This document shows positions 5,744 through 5,994 of a stretch of DNA of 5,994 bases, one piece after another. Source of the DNA: an uncultured Clostridia bacterium (GTDB lineage Bacteria; Bacillota; Clostridia; Christensenellales; CAG-138); assembly GCA_946183765.1 (NCBI GenBank), contig CAMHDC010000092.1:1-5994 (forward strand), in the 5' to 3' direction. The notes under the pieces were generated by a model. The model saw nothing but the letters and a program-made list of their open reading frames with translations. It did no database searches and was not told the origin of the DNA. Positions within the stretch are counted from its first letter, which is position 1. Every line of letters begins with the position of its first letter. The position numbers were made by a program, and so were the translations under genes.

Positions 5744-5994
5744 ATGATCGTATTGGCCTGCAACGTGGGGAGCACCTCCCTGAAATTCAAGGTATACGAC
5801 ATGCCCCGGGGCGCAGTTTTGGCCCGCGGGGCCGTGGAGCGGGTGGGGTCCCGGGACGATGCTCTGTTCCGCTACAGCAACGAGGATACAGGGGCCGGGA
5901 CGGACCTGGATCGTCAGGATATCGCCACCTACGAGGTGGGCATCCGCAAGTTCCTCGCCTGCCTGACGGACGAGGGGATGGGAGCGCTCGGCTC
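5744..5994 (+). CDS. Acetate/propionate-family kinase, N-terminal part (truncated by window end)
   Basis: The first 83 residues of an acetokinase-family enzyme are present; family members are about 400 residues, so most of the gene lies outside. The N-terminal phosphate-binding signature is clear: LACNVGSTSLKFKVYDM, with N7, S10, S12 and K14 matching the N-x-G-S-S-S-x-K motif of AckA, followed by ARGAVERVGS. Such kinases interconvert acyl phosphate plus ADP with the acid plus ATP in the cytosol. The start is set 4 bases after the small ORF stop; GGGGA (5730-5734) is a modest ribosome site 9 bases upstream. Being fourth in the operon after DUF1116 and FdrA, it probably consumes an acyl phosphate they release, where E. 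coli uses a carbamate kinase. Catalytic Arg and later motifs cannot be checked. Butyrate kinase is less likely given the SLKFKVYDM end of the motif. Confidence 0.88.
   Translation, partial: MIVLACNVGSTSLKFKVYDMPRGAVLARGAVERVGSRDDALFRYSNEDTGAGTDLDRQDIATYEVGIRKFLACLTDEGMGALG

Noticed and set aside
4147..5802. 551-codon open frame on the minus strand opposite fdrA
   Set aside because: It is antisense to a well-supported gene. Long antisense frames are common in GC-rich coding DNA, and its low-complexity Gly/His/Ala/Leu-rich product matches no family I know.
1..5994. CRISPR array, rRNA or insertion sequence
   Set aside because: No regularly spaced repeats, no rRNA-like sequence and no transposase reading frame are visible.

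Overview
The window looks like the chromosome of a GC-rich Gram-positive anaerobe, probably a gut Clostridia (Oscillospirales-like). This is an inference from the gene families, the strong AGGAGG-type ribosome sites and the high-GC metabolic genes; no rRNA or other taxonomic marker is present. All genes lie on the + strand.

Left part (1 to about 2.5 kb): one end of an integrative conjugative or mobilizable element, cut off at the window start. It holds a structured non-coding leader with inverted repeats (candidate oriT, 1-134), a MobC-like relaxosome protein (135-452), a ParB-like protein translationally coupled to it by an ATGA overlap (449-1303), and an intact tyrosine integrase with all catalytic residues (1371-2519). 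The integrase gene is visibly AT-richer than its neighbours. No relaxase and no excisionase are seen.

Junction (2520-2763): a perfect 12-bp inverted repeat just after the integrase, then about 190 bp without a credible gene that should contain the element boundary (att site), then a promoter with a consensus TATAAT box in front of the metabolic operon.

Right part (2764 to end): a tightly packed GC-rich operon. It encodes a DUF1116/AllG (YlbE)-like protein, an FdrA/AllF-like protein of the succinyl-CoA synthetase alpha-like class, a 59-residue protein that matches the C-terminal domain of full-length FdrA, and the start of an acetate/propionate-family kinase that runs off the window. In E. 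coli, AllF, AllG and AllH together form oxamate transcarbamylase, which makes carbamoyl phosphate for a carbamate kinase. Here the kinase next to AllG and AllF is of the unrelated acetate-kinase fold. The operon may therefore convert some acyl-carrying substrate to an acyl phosphate and then make ATP from it, but the substrate cannot be read from the sequence. The most notable points are the kinase swap, the in-frame splitting of FdrA by a TAA immediately followed by ATG, and the insertion of a mobile element directly upstream of this operon.
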